A stretch of 64,000 bases of DNA. It comes from Desulfuromonadaceae bacterium. GTDB taxonomy: Bacteria > Desulfobacterota > Desulfuromonadia > Desulfuromonadales > JAHYIW01. The translations under genes were made by a program, and so were the position numbers. Location: NCBI GenBank assembly GCA_019429445.1, contig JAHYIW010000004.1, positions 1 to 64,000 on the forward strand, written 5' to 3'. The notes beneath the pieces were generated by a model. It searched no databases. It was not told where the DNA came from and was given only the letters and a program-made list of their open reading frames with translations. The stretch's first letter is position 1. Each line of letters opens with the position of its first letter. Positions 16,205 through 25,758 of the stretch are shown piece by piece.

Positions 16205-16901
16205 TGCGCATATCCTGCTGGTGGAGGATGAACCGAATATTGCCTGCGGGTTGATTTATAATCTGGAGGCGGAGGGGTTTCGGGTCACCCACGTTGAAAC
16301 CGGCGAAGAGGCTTTGTCCGTCCTGACCGGCGATGTCGTCCTGGTGATTCTGGATTTGATGTTGCCCGGCATTGACGGTTTTGAGGTGTGTCGCCAGTTA
16401 CGCGCTATCGACCCGCGGCTACCGATCCTGATGCTGACCGCGCGTGGTGCCGAGGTGGACCGGGTGGAAGGCCTCAAGGCCGGTGCTGACGACTATCTGG
16501 CCAAACCGTTCAGCCTCGACGAATTCCTGTTGCGGGTGGAAGGGATGTTACGGCGCTCCGAGTGGTATCGCCCGGCTGACAGCGCGCAAACAACGTACGT
16601 TTTTGGTGGCAACACTGTCCATCTGCATGAACAGCGCGCGGAAACAGCCGCCGGGGAGATTGTTCTGACCGAGCTTGAAGTACGGATGCTCGATTATTTT
16701 ATTCGTCATGAGGGACGGATCGTCGAGCGTAAACAGCTGCTCAAGGCGGTTTGGGGGGTAAGTCCTGATACCGAAACGCGCACTCTGGACAACTTCGTCG
16801 TGCGTCTGCGGCGCTATTTCGAAGCCGACCCGGCAACCCCTATCCATTTTCAAACCGTGCGGGGGCGTGGTTATCGTTTTGTTCGCGCCGGTGACAAGTG
16901 A
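16197..16901 (+). CDS. OmpR/PhoB-family response regulator
   Basis: A 234-residue partner of the upstream kinase. The receiver domain has the acidic pair ED at 10-11, phospho-acceptor Asp53 in VILDLMLPG, Thr81 and Lys103 in YLAKPF. The C-terminal winged helix (about 135-232) ends with TVRGRGYRFV, the standard wing. The start ATG at 16197 overlaps the kinase stop and gives MSDAHILLVEDEP; longer in-frame starts run into the kinase coding region. Target genes are unknown. Confidence 0.93.
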   Translation: MSDAHILLVEDEPNIACGLIYNLEAEGFRVTHVETGEEALSVLTGDVVLVILDLMLPGIDGFEVCRQLRAIDPRLPILMLTARGAEVDRVEGLKAGADDYLAKPFSLDEFLLRVEGMLRRSEWYRPADSAQTTYVFGGNTVHLHEQRAETAAGEIVLTELEVRMLDYFIRHEGRIVERKQLLKAVWGVSPDTETRTLDNFVVRLRRYFEADPATPIHFQTVRGRGYRFVRAGDK

Positions 16902-16907
16902 TGGAAC

Positions 16908-17474
16908 TCAGCAGCGCAGGGCGGCGAGAGCTTTGACCGCCGCCCGACGAATTTCCGGGCGGGGGGCACTGATCAGCGGTGCCAGGGCGTCCTGGGCGTC
17001 GGGACTGCCGATTTTGCCCAGAGAAGCAGCGGTCGCCAGCACCAGACGGTCGTCATCGCTGGCGAGCAGCGGCGTCAGGTAGGGCACCAGACGGGGATCG
17101 CGGAAATTGCCGAGTGCTGCGGAGGCATGGACACGCACTGACGGTTGCGGGTCCTTGAGCAGTTTAACCAGCGAGCCGATCGTTTTCGGGTGACATTTGT
17201 TGCCCAGCACCTGTGCCGCCGCACCACGGATATCGGCATCGTTGCTTTCAAGTTCACTCAGCAGCGGTTTAAAAACCTGCGCCGATTCAAACTTTTCCAA
17301 CGCAAAGATGGCCCGCATGCGCTGGCCACGATCACCTGTACGCAGGATCTTAAGCAGATACTCCAGACTGCGTGCCGCATCGAGGGCATTCAGCGCTTCA
17401 GCGGCAATCGCCCGCGTCTCTTCATCACGGTCCTGGAGAACGGCCAGGAAGAGTTGTCGACGTTTTTCAATCAT
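16908..17474 (-). CDS. HEAT-repeat protein
   Basis: A 188-residue soluble protein made almost wholly of about five HEAT/PBS-lyase-type repeats, each an A-helix/B-helix pair with the recurring pattern of Asp, Val-Arg and Ala-Ala-x-Ala-Leu-Gly (for example VRVHASAALGNFRDPRLVPYLTPLL and EIRRAAVKALAAL). No catalytic residues are seen, so it is likely a protein-binding scaffold. It begins 12 bases after ssb on the same strand and is probably co-transcribed; it ends head-on 7 bases from the response-regulator gene. Confidence 0.85.
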   Translation of the reverse strand: MIEKRRQLFLAVLQDRDEETRAIAAEALNALDAARSLEYLLKILRTGDRGQRMRAIFALEKFESAQVFKPLLSELESNDADIRGAAAQVLGNKCHPKTIGSLVKLLKDPQPSVRVHASAALGNFRDPRLVPYLTPLLASDDDRLVLATAASLGKIGSPDAQDALAPLISAPRPEIRRAAVKALAALRC

Positions 17475-17485
17475 CGCAGCAGGTC

Positions 17486-17974
17486 TCAGAACGGGATATC
17501 ATCATCCGGGTTAAAGGGGGGTTCATTGAAGCTGTTGTCCGGTGAACTTGCGGCCTGGTTGTTGTCCCGACTCTGGTTGAAATTATCCGCCGGTCGCTGC
17601 TGGTGTTGTTGATAACCTCCCCCGCTATTGCTGCTGCCACTTTCGCCACGCTGTCCCAGCATCTGCATCTGGTCGGCGACGATTTCCGTCATATAGCGTT
17701 TGTTACCGTCGCGGTCATCGTAGGAACGGGTTTGAATCTTTCCTTCAATATAAACCTGTTTCCCTTTTTGCAGGTACTTGCCGCAAATTTCGGCCAACTG
17801 CCGCCAGGCAACGATATTATGCCATTCGGTTTTTTCCTGCTGTTCCCCGTCACGATTTTTGAATCGCTCAGAGGTTGCCACGGAAAAGGTTGCCACCGCG
17901 ACGCCTGACGGGGTGTAGCGCAGCTCCGGATCTTTTCCCAGATTGCCGACCAGAATAACCTTGTTAACGGACAT
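17486..17974 (-). CDS. ssb: Single-stranded DNA-binding protein
   Basis: A 162-residue SSB. Residues 1-105 form the OB fold ([56 protein letters not shown]). A Gly/Gln/Ser/Asn-rich linker follows and the C-terminus is the acidic tip DDDIPF, which recruits RecO, PriA and other repair partners. The length is normal. GGAGG lies upstream of the ATG. The upstream gap contains the second copy of the palindromic repeat. Confidence 0.97.
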   Translation of the reverse strand: MSVNKVILVGNLGKDPELRYTPSGVAVATFSVATSERFKNRDGEQQEKTEWHNIVAWRQLAEICGKYLQKGKQVYIEGKIQTRSYDDRDGNKRYMTEIVADQMQMLGQRGESGSSNSGGGYQQHQQRPADNFNQSRDNNQAASSPDNSFNEPPFNPDDDIPF

Positions 17975-18016
17975 TGTCTGCTGCCTCCTTGTGCGAAATA
18001 AATATGCTCGAAAAGT

Positions 18017-18154
18017 GATGGCGTCGCAAAAAAGTACGGCCTACGGCGTTAAGCTGCGACCTACCTGATGTAGGCCTTCGCCCCTGAAAAACCACCAAGC
18101 CTTGCAGGACGAAATTTTTGCTTAGCCATCTCATTCTTTTTTGCAGGTGCATCA
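18017..18154 (-). repeat. Palindromic intergenic repeat, copy 2 (inverted relative to copy 1)
   Basis: Reverse complement of the 15041-15191 element with about 95 % identity over the first 100 bases. It lacks about 14 bases of one inner arm (the GTTTTTCAGGACCT part), so only the outer hairpin arms are complete here. Confidence 0.75.
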
Positions 18155-18217
18155 AAAGTGAGTCTAGCGGAAAGCAGCGAGGCTGTAAAGCGGGAACACA
18201 ATCGATTGTGGAAATGG

Positions 18218-18246
18218 TTGACTCCCCCCACCAACTTCCCTAGACT
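18218..18246 (+). promoter_or_regulatory. Sigma-70 type promoter for plsC-rnj
   Basis: TTGACT at 18218-18223 and TAGACT at 18241-18246 are separated by exactly 17 bases, 34 bases upstream of the plsC start. This is the best-fitting promoter seen in the window. Confidence 0.6.
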
Positions 18247-18279
18247 GCAAGTTTATTTGCAGACGGAGTTTTCTGGACG

Positions 18280-18975
18280 ATGTTGCGTACACTTTATTTC
18301 ATGGGCGGATTTACGCTGGTTACAATTTTTTTTATGCTGACCGGCCTGCCCCTGACACTGATTAATCCTGATTATTTTCACAACTACACGTTTTATTGGG
18401 CGCGTATCTGTCTGCTCATGGGGGGGGTACGTCTGCACGTGGTCGGCGGTGAACGTGTTCCCCGCGACCGGGCGGTGATCTACATGCCCAACCATCAGGG
18501 CAATTTTGATATTCCCGCGCTGTATGTCGGGATCTCCAGACAATTTCGCTGGCTGGCCAAGGTGGAACTGTTTCGCGTGCCGTTGTTCGGTTTCTGCATG
18601 CGCAGCATCGGGCATATTCCGATCGACCGCACCGACCGCAAAGAGGCGATTGCCAGCCTCGACGAAGCGGCGCGCCGGATTGCCGCAGGAACCTCGGTGA
18701 TTATTTTCCCCGAAGGTACCCGCAGCCTCGATGGTCGCTTGCAACCGTTCAAAAAGGGGGGCTTTACGATGGCGATGCAGGCTGGCGCAGTGATCGTGCC
18801 GGTGGCGATTTCCGGCAGCGCCGAGGTCATGGCGAAAAATGGCTACCGGGTGCGGGGAGGGTCAATCCGCCTTGAACTGCTGTCGCCGATTGAAACCGTC
18901 CACATCGATGACCGGAGTGTACTGATGGAGAAAGTTCGCGCCTCAATTGCGCAGGCGCTGGAGTCCGTCAGGTGA
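18280..18975 (+). CDS. plsC: 1-acyl-sn-glycerol-3-phosphate acyltransferase
   Basis: PlsC adds the second acyl chain to lysophosphatidic acid, giving phosphatidic acid, on the inner face of the membrane. The 231-residue protein has a hydrophobic N-terminus (about 8-28), the catalytic NHQGNFD at 71-77 (NHx4D), the acceptor-binding block around RSIGHIPIDR (about 107-116) and FPEGTRS near 144-150. The length is normal. Its last four bases overlap the RNase J gene (GTGA), so the two are translationally coupled. Confidence 0.93.
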   Translation: MLRTLYFMGGFTLVTIFFMLTGLPLTLINPDYFHNYTFYWARICLLMGGVRLHVVGGERVPRDRAVIYMPNHQGNFDIPALYVGISRQFRWLAKVELFRVPLFGFCMRSIGHIPIDRTDRKEAIASLDEAARRIAAGTSVIIFPEGTRSLDGRLQPFKKGGFTMAMQAGAVIVPVAISGSAEVMAKNGYRVRGGSIRLELLSPIETVHIDDRSVLMEKVRASIAQALESVR

Positions 18976-20639
18976 AGAACGACAACGGTGCGATCCGCTT
19001 GTTGCCGTTCGGGGGACTGGGTGAAATCGGACTCAATCTGATGGCGCTCGAATATGACGGTAAACTGCTGATTATCGATTGCGGGTTGATGTTTCCTGAA
19101 CCGGCCATGCTCGGCGTCGATCTGGTCGTTCCCGAGATCGGCCTGCTGACCCGGCGCAGTGCCGATATCGTTGGACTGGTGCTGACCCATGGTCACGAAG
19201 ATCATATCGGTGCGGTCTCCTATCTGTGGCGTCAGCTGGGCAAACCGGAAATCTACGCGACCGCCCTGACCATCGGCCTGCTCCAGGCCAAACTGCGTGA
19301 GTTCAATCTCAGCGGGGTAACCACGCATGTTATCCGCCCGCGTGATGAGGTGATCCTGGGACCGTTCCAGGTCGAATTCTTTCGCGCTGCCCATTCGATC
19401 GTCGACGGGGTCGGGTTGGGAATCCGTACTCCAGCCGGGCTGGTGGTACACACCGGCGATTTTAAGCTCGATCCGACCCCGGTCGATGGCGAAACGACCG
19501 ATCTGGCACGTCTGGCGGCCTACGGTGAAGAGGGGGTGTTGCTGCTGCTCTCCGATTCGACCAACGTCGAGCGCGCAGGGTATACCCTTTCGGAACAGAC
19601 CGTGGGGGCGGCGCTGCAGCGACTCCTGCCGACCTGTTCGCGGCGCATCTATATTGGCACCTTCTCTTCGCACATCGCCCGTATTTGTCAGGTTCTGGAG
19701 GCTGCCCAGGCGCACGGGCGGAAGGTTTTGATTCACGGTCGCAGTATGGTCACCAGCACGGCTGTGGCGCGACAACTCGGATACTTGAACATCGCTGATG
19801 ATCTGCTGATCAATCTCGCCCAGCTCAAACAATTGCCACCGGAACAGACCCTGGTGTTAACGACCGGCAGTCAGGGGGAACCTTTGTCCGTCCTCGCGCG
19901 CATGGCCCGCGACGATCACGCTCAGTTGCAGATTGAAGAGGGGGATACTGTCATCCTGTCGTCGCGGCAGATCCCCGGCAACGAGAAGGCGATCACCGAC
20001 ATGATTAACCATTTGTATCGCCGTGGGGCCGAGGTTCACTACGAAACAACCAGTGAGATTCATGTTTCCGGACATGCCAGTCGCGAAGAGCTCAAACAGG
20101 TTCTGGCGCTAACCCGGCCGCAGTCGTTTGTGCCGATTCACGGTGAATATCGTCATCTAGTCAAACACGCGCGTCTGGCGGTCGCCATGGGAGTCGCTCC
20201 GGAGCGCGCGCTGGTGCTCGAAAACGGGCAATCCGCACGCTTTTCCGTCAACGGAGCGAGTAATGCCGGGACGTTTGAGAGCGGTCGGATATTCATCGAT
20301 GGCAAAGGGGTCGGTGATGTCGGGGCGGTGCAGTTACGTGATCGCAGCCACCTGGCTCATCATGGCCTGGTGGTGGCGTTGCTGGCGGTCAATCGTTTGA
20401 CCGGTGCACTGCTCTATGGCCCGGAACTCTTTACCCGTGGATTCGTTCCGGAAGAAGAGCGGGGGGACTACCTCGCGGCCGCTGCCGAGATTGTGCGCGG
20501 AGTCTTCAGCGAACACAGTGTCGCGGCGCTGACCGACCTGGAAGAACTCCGCATTGACGTTCGCAAGGCGCTGCGGCGCTTTTTTATTAAATCGATTGAA
20601 CGGCGACCACTCATTCTGCCGGTGGTGCTGGAACTGTAA
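18972..20639 (+). CDS. rnj: Ribonuclease J
   Basis: A 555-residue RNase J, an exo/endoribonuclease that matures and degrades RNA. The metallo-beta-lactamase core has LTHGHEDHIGA near 71-81 with the Zn ligands, followed by HTGDFKLD and LLSDSTN; the beta-CASP domain lies around 200-350 and the HVSGHASREEL and PIHGEYRHL motifs follow. It starts at a GTG inside the end of plsC. The C-terminal domain is present, so it is full length. Confidence 0.93.
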   Translation: MKNDNGAIRLLPFGGLGEIGLNLMALEYDGKLLIIDCGLMFPEPAMLGVDLVVPEIGLLTRRSADIVGLVLTHGHEDHIGAVSYLWRQLGKPEIYATALTIGLLQAKLREFNLSGVTTHVIRPRDEVILGPFQVEFFRAAHSIVDGVGLGIRTPAGLVVHTGDFKLDPTPVDGETTDLARLAAYGEEGVLLLLSDSTNVERAGYTLSEQTVGAALQRLLPTCSRRIYIGTFSSHIARICQVLEAAQAHGRKVLIHGRSMVTSTAVARQLGYLNIADDLLINLAQLKQLPPEQTLVLTTGSQGEPLSVLARMARDDHAQLQIEEGDTVILSSRQIPGNEKAITDMINHLYRRGAEVHYETTSEIHVSGHASREELKQVLALTRPQSFVPIHGEYRHLVKHARLAVAMGVAPERALVLENGQSARFSVNGASNAGTFESGRIFIDGKGVGDVGAVQLRDRSHLAHHGLVVALLAVNRLTGALLYGPELFTRGFVPEEERGDYLAAAAEIVRGVFSEHSVAALTDLEELRIDVRKALRRFFIKSIERRPLILPVVLEL

Positions 20640-20699
20640 CCAACCTGTTCGCGGACCGCACGCGGTCACGCGCGGACCAATCTGGAGAATTGTGTTGAT

Positions 20700-21506
20700 A
20701 TGATGTCAATCTGGGAAGCAATCTTTCTCGGCGCCTTGCAGGGGCTGACCGAATTCCTGCCGGTATCTTCCTCCGGGCACCTGGTGATGGCCCAGCAGCT
20801 GTTGCCCGGTTTTCATCAGCCGGGGGTGGCTTTTGATGTCCTGCTCCATGTGGCGACGATGGCTGCGGTGGTGCTTTATTTTCGCCTGGAAATTGGCAAG
20901 CTGATCGTCGCGCCGTTTCGACGCGGCGCCGACTATCAGGTCTATCGGCGCCTGCTGCTGCTGATTATTCTGGCGTCGGTGCCGACGGCTGTCATCGGCT
21001 TGACCTTCAAGGATTTTCTGACCGGGCTGTTTGAACAGCCGATCGTAACCGCAGTGATGCTGCTGGTGACCGGGACGATTCTCTACGCTGCCGAACGGAT
21101 AAAAACTGCGGAACGCTCAGGACGGATGATCGACAAGCTGACCGTCAGTGACGCGCTGGTGGTCGGTACGGTCCAGGGGCTGGCAATTATTCCGGGGATT
21201 TCGCGTTCCGGTTCGACAATCGCTACACTGTTGTTCAAGGGGGTTGACGGTGAGACGGCGGCGCGCTTCTCTTTTTTGCTGGCGTTGCCGGCAGTCGGCG
21301 GGGCGACCCTGCTGTCGCTGGGGGACCTGGCCCAGTTGAACAGCACCGCAGTCCCGGCCTGTTTGCTCGGGATGGTGACCTCGTTTGTCACCGGTCTGCT
21401 GGCGATCCACTGGTTGCTGGCAGTGGTGCGTAAAAAACGCCTCTTTGCTTTTGCCGTATATTGTTGGATAATCGGTGGAACGTTTCTGGCCATTTCGCTG
21501 ATTTAA
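20700..21506 (+). CDS. uppP: Undecaprenyl-diphosphatase
   Basis: UppP (BacA) dephosphorylates undecaprenyl pyrophosphate and so recycles the lipid carrier for peptidoglycan. The 268-residue membrane protein has the two signature motifs: GALQGLTEFLPVSSSGHL near 11-28 with the catalytic Glu and Ser residues, and PGISRSGSTIATLL near 163-176. About eight membrane segments are seen. ATG at 20700 or 20703. It lies 60 bases after RNase J and 14 bases before ftsK, probably in the same transcript. Confidence 0.95.
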   Translation: MMSIWEAIFLGALQGLTEFLPVSSSGHLVMAQQLLPGFHQPGVAFDVLLHVATMAAVVLYFRLEIGKLIVAPFRRGADYQVYRRLLLLIILASVPTAVIGLTFKDFLTGLFEQPIVTAVMLLVTGTILYAAERIKTAERSGRMIDKLTVSDALVVGTVQGLAIIPGISRSGSTIATLLFKGVDGETAARFSFLLALPAVGGATLLSLGDLAQLNSTAVPACLLGMVTSFVTGLLAIHWLLAVVRKKRLFAFAVYCWIIGGTFLAISLI

Positions 21507-21520
21507 TCGGAGCAAGGTTT

Positions 21521-23809
21521 ATGGGTTCGGAATCGAAACTCTTTTTGCGCGACCATCTCCAGAAAGAAATCGCCGGATTTTTTTGGGCAGGCGCGGGACT
21601 CTTCCTGTTGCTGAGCCTGTTGTCCTTTTACGGCAACGATCCCTCGTTCAATAATAATCTGCATCCGCCAACAGTGAATAATTTCGGCGGCGTCGTTGGC
21701 GCGCATCTGGCGGATATCTTTCTGCAATTGTTCGGAGTCACTTCCTACCTGTTGCCGCTGGCCTGTTTTATTTTTGCCTGGCGCCTGCTTAAATTTCGCG
21801 ATGTAAAGGTGCGTTTTTATAAAGGCGCGGCCTTTTTTCTGTTGTTGTTTTCTTTTTCGGGGCTTATCGCATTGCGCTTTGGCCCGATTCAGCTGTTTGA
21901 CCAGGAGGTCAGCGAGGCGGGCGGGGCGATCGGGCGACTGCTGGTGGCGACCCTCTCCAGCTACCTGAACACGACCGGTGCGGCGATCGTTCTCAGTGTT
22001 TTTTTTCTGGCCGCCGTGCTGCTGGTAGCGCGCTTCTCGCTGGTCCTTTTTCTGGAAGGATTACTGGCCCGCTTCGGCGCTTACCTTGAATTGCTCCGGG
22101 AACGCCGCATGGAGAAGAGCATGCTGCGCGGCAAGGCGGGGAAACAGCGCAAGCTGATACCGCCAATCGTCGTCATGCCCGAAGCGGTGGCTCTCCCCGC
22201 GCCGCAAGCAGTAAAAAAGACCAGGAGCAAACAGTCGGTCGATGCGGCGCAGGAAACATTTGCCTTTCTCGAACCGTCCGGAACCTATCATGTTCCAACC
22301 TTGGCATTGCTCGACCACGAAGGCGCGCCGCCGAAGCCGATCGACCGCGATGCATTGATGATGAACGCCCGGCTTCTGGAAAAGAAACTTCAGGATTTCG
22401 GGGTCACCGGAGAGGTCGTTGAGGTCAAGCCGGGACCGGTGGTGACGATGTACGAATTCGCTCCGGCGCCGGGGATTAAAGTCAACAAGATTGCGGGACT
22501 TTCCGACGATCTGGCGCTGGCGTTGTCAGCCCATTCGATCCGTATTGTCGCGCCGATTCCGGGACGCGGTGTGGTCGGCATCGAGATTCCGAACAAAGAG
22601 CGCGAAACGGTCTATCTCAAGGAGATTTTGGAAAGTCAGGAGTTTCAGAGGACTGGCGGGCGGTTGCCGATGGCGCTGGGGAAGGATATCTTTGGCCGCA
22701 CGGTTGTTTCCGATCTGGCCAAAATGCCCCATCTGCTCGTCGCCGGATCGACCGGCAGTGGCAAGTCGGTGTCGATCAACACGATGGTCTTGTCCCTTCT
22801 TTACAGCGCCCGCCCCGAGGATGTGCGGATCATTATGGTCGATCCGAAAATGCTGGAATTGTCGATTTACGAGGGGATTCCACAGCTGCTGCTGCCAGTG
22901 GTGACCAATCCCAAGAAAGCCGCGCTGGCGCTCAACTGGGCCGTACGTGAAATGGAACGACGCTACAAGTTGATGTCCGACAAGGGGGTTCGCAATATCG
23001 ATGGTTACAACAAAAAGATCGCCAAGGAAGAAAAAGAGCGCCTTGGGCGAGTGGCCGCCGGTGCACTGGTGGTGCCGGTGGTCGATGAGCTGGAAGACGA
23101 ATTGCCGGAGATCGAGCTGGCCGAGGACGAGGTCCTCGACCATGGGCACCTCCCCTATATTGTTGTGATTGTTGATGAACTTGCCGATCTGATGATGGTC
23201 GCCGGGCGTGAAATCGAGGAGTCCATTGCTCGCCTGGCGCAGATGGCGCGGGCCTCCGGCATTCACCTGATCCTTGCCACCCAGCGACCAAGTGTCGATG
23301 TTATCACCGGCCTGATCAAGGCCAACTTTCCGACCCGGATGTCGTTCAAGGTCTTCTCGCGCACCGATTCACGCACCATCCTCGATTCGATGGGTGCCGA
23401 GACGCTGCTGGGGATGGGGGATATGCTTTTTCTGCCCCCCGGAACCGGGGTTTTGCAGCGTATTCACGGCGCTTTCGTCTCCGAACTGGAAGTGCAGCGG
23501 GTGGTTGATTTCCTCAAAAAACAAGGGCGTCCTGATTACGACAAAATGATCCTCAGCGCTTCGGCCAGCGGCACCGATGGCGGCACGGAAGATGCCGATG
23601 ATGACTACGATGAAAAGTGGGATGAGGCGCTGGCACTGGTCGCCGAGACCAAACAGGCGTCGATCTCAATGGTGCAGCGGCGGTTGCGGGTTGGTTATAA
23701 TCGCGCCGCGCGGATGATTGAAAAGATGGAACAGGAAGGGATCGTTGGCCCATCGGATGGCACCAGCCGACCGCGTGAAGTATTTATCAATCCTATCCCC
23801 CCGACGTAA
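21521..23809 (+). CDS. ftsK: DNA translocase FtsK/SpoIIIE
   Basis: FtsK pumps chromosomal DNA at the division septum. About 762 residues: four membrane helices in the first 180 residues, a short linker, then the RecA-like motor with Walker A GSTGSGKS near 410-417 and Walker B IVVIVDELADLM near 546. The C-terminal gamma winged helix (about 700-760, SISMVQRRLRVGYNRAARMIEKMEQEGIV) recognises KOPS-like DNA. I chose the ATG at 21521 behind GGAGCAAGG; an upstream in-frame start at 21461 lies within uppP. The linker is short, as in SpoIIIE/SftA-like and many delta forms. Confidence 0.95.
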   Translation: MGSESKLFLRDHLQKEIAGFFWAGAGLFLLLSLLSFYGNDPSFNNNLHPPTVNNFGGVVGAHLADIFLQLFGVTSYLLPLACFIFAWRLLKFRDVKVRFYKGAAFFLLLFSFSGLIALRFGPIQLFDQEVSEAGGAIGRLLVATLSSYLNTTGAAIVLSVFFLAAVLLVARFSLVLFLEGLLARFGAYLELLRERRMEKSMLRGKAGKQRKLIPPIVVMPEAVALPAPQAVKKTRSKQSVDAAQETFAFLEPSGTYHVPTLALLDHEGAPPKPIDRDALMMNARLLEKKLQDFGVTGEVVEVKPGPVVTMYEFAPAPGIKVNKIAGLSDDLALALSAHSIRIVAPIPGRGVVGIEIPNKERETVYLKEILESQEFQRTGGRLPMALGKDIFGRTVVSDLAKMPHLLVAGSTGSGKSVSINTMVLSLLYSARPEDVRIIMVDPKMLELSIYEGIPQLLLPVVTNPKKAALALNWAVREMERRYKLMSDKGVRNIDGYNKKIAKEEKERLGRVAAGALVVPVVDELEDELPEIELAEDEVLDHGHLPYIVVIVDELADLMMVAGREIEESIARLAQMARASGIHLILATQRPSVDVITGLIKANFPTRMSFKVFSRTDSRTILDSMGAETLLGMGDMLFLPPGTGVLQRIHGAFVSELEVQRVVDFLKKQGRPDYDKMILSASASGTDGGTEDADDDYDEKWDEALALVAETKQASISMVQRRLRVGYNRAARMIEKMEQEGIVGPSDGTSRPREVFINPIPPT

Positions 23810-23823
23810 GGATATGAACGTTT

Positions 23824-24582
23824 ATGAACCCCACCGAACTCGAAAGAATCCTGCGCGAACTGCAGAGCGGTGATATCGGCGTCAACGCTGTCATGGAACG
23901 TCTCCGGCTGTTGTCGTTCGAGGATGTCGGTATTGCGCGTATTGATCATCACCGGGCGCTACGTCAGGGGTTCCCCGAGGTTATCTGGGGGGAACACAAG
24001 AGTTGTGAACAGCTGGAGATGATCATCGGACGGATGGCGACCGGGCAACAGAATGTCCTCGCGACGCGGATCGATGCCGGGAAGGGGGAGGTGCTGTGTG
24101 CCTCTTTTCCTGCCGGTGAATATGACCCGGTCGGGCGTACATTTGTGTTGAAAACGCAGCTGATCAAGGCGACCGGGCGCGGTACAGTGCTGGTCATCTG
24201 CGCCGGAACCTCCGACTTGCCGGTGGCGCGTGAAGCGGCGACGACCGCGCGGCTGTTCGGTAATGACGTCGAAGAGCTGGTCGATGTCGGTGTTGCCGGG
24301 ATCCACCGGATCCTCTCTCAAAGTGACGCACTCGGTCGGGCGAGCGTAATTATTGTCGTCGCCGGGATGGAAGGGGCGCTGCCGTCGGTGGTTGGTGGAC
24401 TGGTTGCAGTGCCGGTGATCGCGGTGCCGACTTCGGTTGGCTACGGTGCCGCCTTCGGCGGGGTCGCGGCGCTGCTGGGGATGCTCAATTCCTGCGCCAG
24501 CGGGGTTACGGTGGTGAATATCGACAACGGTTTCGGTGCGGCCTGCGCCGCTGCCCGGATCAACCGGGAACACTGCGCATGA
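23824..24582 (+). CDS. larB: Nickel-pincer cofactor synthesis, pyridinium carboxylase
   Basis: LarB carboxylates and hydrolyses nicotinic acid adenine dinucleotide to give the P2CMN precursor of the nickel-pincer nucleotide cofactor used by lactate racemase-type enzymes. The 252-residue protein has an N-terminal helical region and a C-terminal AIR-carboxylase (PurE)-like domain with CAGTSDLPVAREAATTARLFG, DVGVAGIHRIL, VVAGMEGALPSVVGGL and PTSVGYGAAFGG. The last four bases overlap larC. It follows ftsK by 14 bases. Confidence 0.92.
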   Translation: MNPTELERILRELQSGDIGVNAVMERLRLLSFEDVGIARIDHHRALRQGFPEVIWGEHKSCEQLEMIIGRMATGQQNVLATRIDAGKGEVLCASFPAGEYDPVGRTFVLKTQLIKATGRGTVLVICAGTSDLPVAREAATTARLFGNDVEELVDVGVAGIHRILSQSDALGRASVIIVVAGMEGALPSVVGGLVAVPVIAVPTSVGYGAAFGGVAALLGMLNSCASGVTVVNIDNGFGAACAAARINREHCA

Positions 24583-25757
24583 TCCTTTGTCTCGACCCGT
24601 TTGCCGGAATCTCCGGCGATATGTTCCTTGGTTTACTGGTCGATCTCGGTGTTGACGTTGCCGCTTTCGAGGCGCAACTGGCATGCCTTCCGCTCCCCGC
24701 TTACCAGCTTGAATGGCAGCGTGAAAAACGTCGGGGGATTGCGGGCACCCGCTGTCTGGTCCACGCTGAAGAACAGACCGCTGACCGGACGTGGCGCGCC
24801 ATCGATACCCTGCTGGCGGAAAGTTCCCTCGCTATGCCGGTGCGTGATCTGGCCCGGCGGATTTTTCGGCGTCTCGCTGTCGCTGAAGCCAGGGTGCATG
24901 GGACGACGCCGGAGGAGGTTCACTTTCACGAAGTCGGTGCCCTTGACTCGATCATCGATATTGTTGGTGCTGCCATCGGCCTGACGACCCTCGCTCCCGC
25001 ACAGATCGTTTGTGCGCCACTGCCGCTGACCCGGGGAATGGTGACGACCCGGCACGGCAATTATCCGTTGCCGGCACCGGCCACCCTTGAATTGCTGAGT
25101 GGTGTGCCGCTACAGTTCGTTGCCGGAAATCAGGAGCTGGTGACGCCGACCGGTGCGGCGATTGTCGCCGAGGTCGCAACGTTCGGGTCCTTTCCCCCTT
25201 GCGTCCCCGTACGGGTTGGTTACGGGGTCGGCAGCCGCGATCCCGAAGAGCGACCGAACGTCTTGCGTGGATTTCTCGCGCAGCATGGCGGAATCGCCGG
25301 GCTTGAAACCGATCAGGTTGCAGTGATCGAAACCCATCTTGACGACGCTAACCCCGAATGGCTCGGGGATCTGATGGAGCGCCTCTTCGATGCGGGGGCA
25401 CTCGATGTTGCTTATGCGCCATTACAGATGAAAAAAAATCGTCCCGGCGTGCGCATCACGGTGATTGCATCGCTTAAGCAGCGCGAGCTGCTTGCTCGAC
25501 AGTTGCTGCATCACAGCAGCGCGATTGGCGTGCGTTGTTACGAAACCACCCGTTACAAGTTGCGTCGCGCGGCGGCGACGCTGACGACAGAACTCGGTGA
25601 GGTGCAGGTCAAGCTGCTCTTCGATGGCGACGCCCTGGTGCGTGTCACCCCCGAATATGACAGCTGCCGCGAGGTGGCGCGCCGTCATCAGCGTCCCCTT
25701 GCCGACGTCTACCGGCTGGCCGAGATCGCCAGCGCGGCGCACGATTGGAAGGCTTGA
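24579..25757 (+). CDS. larC: Nickel-pincer cofactor synthesis, nickel insertion enzyme
   Basis: LarC installs nickel in the pincer cofactor in a CTP-dependent reaction. The 392-residue protein begins ILCLDPFAGISGDMFLGLLVDLG and has EVHFHEVGALDSIIDIVG (metal-binding His residues), PTGAAIVAE and ETHLDDANPEWLGDLMERLF. In Lactobacillus plantarum larC is read with a programmed frameshift; here it is one continuous frame. ATG overlaps the larB stop. Neither larE nor larA is in this window. Confidence 0.92.
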   Translation: MILCLDPFAGISGDMFLGLLVDLGVDVAAFEAQLACLPLPAYQLEWQREKRRGIAGTRCLVHAEEQTADRTWRAIDTLLAESSLAMPVRDLARRIFRRLAVAEARVHGTTPEEVHFHEVGALDSIIDIVGAAIGLTTLAPAQIVCAPLPLTRGMVTTRHGNYPLPAPATLELLSGVPLQFVAGNQELVTPTGAAIVAEVATFGSFPPCVPVRVGYGVGSRDPEERPNVLRGFLAQHGGIAGLETDQVAVIETHLDDANPEWLGDLMERLFDAGALDVAYAPLQMKKNRPGVRITVIASLKQRELLARQLLHHSSAIGVRCYETTRYKLRRAAATLTTELGEVQVKLLFDGDALVRVTPEYDSCREVARRHQRPLADVYRLAEIASAAHDWKA

Positions 25758-25758
25758 A

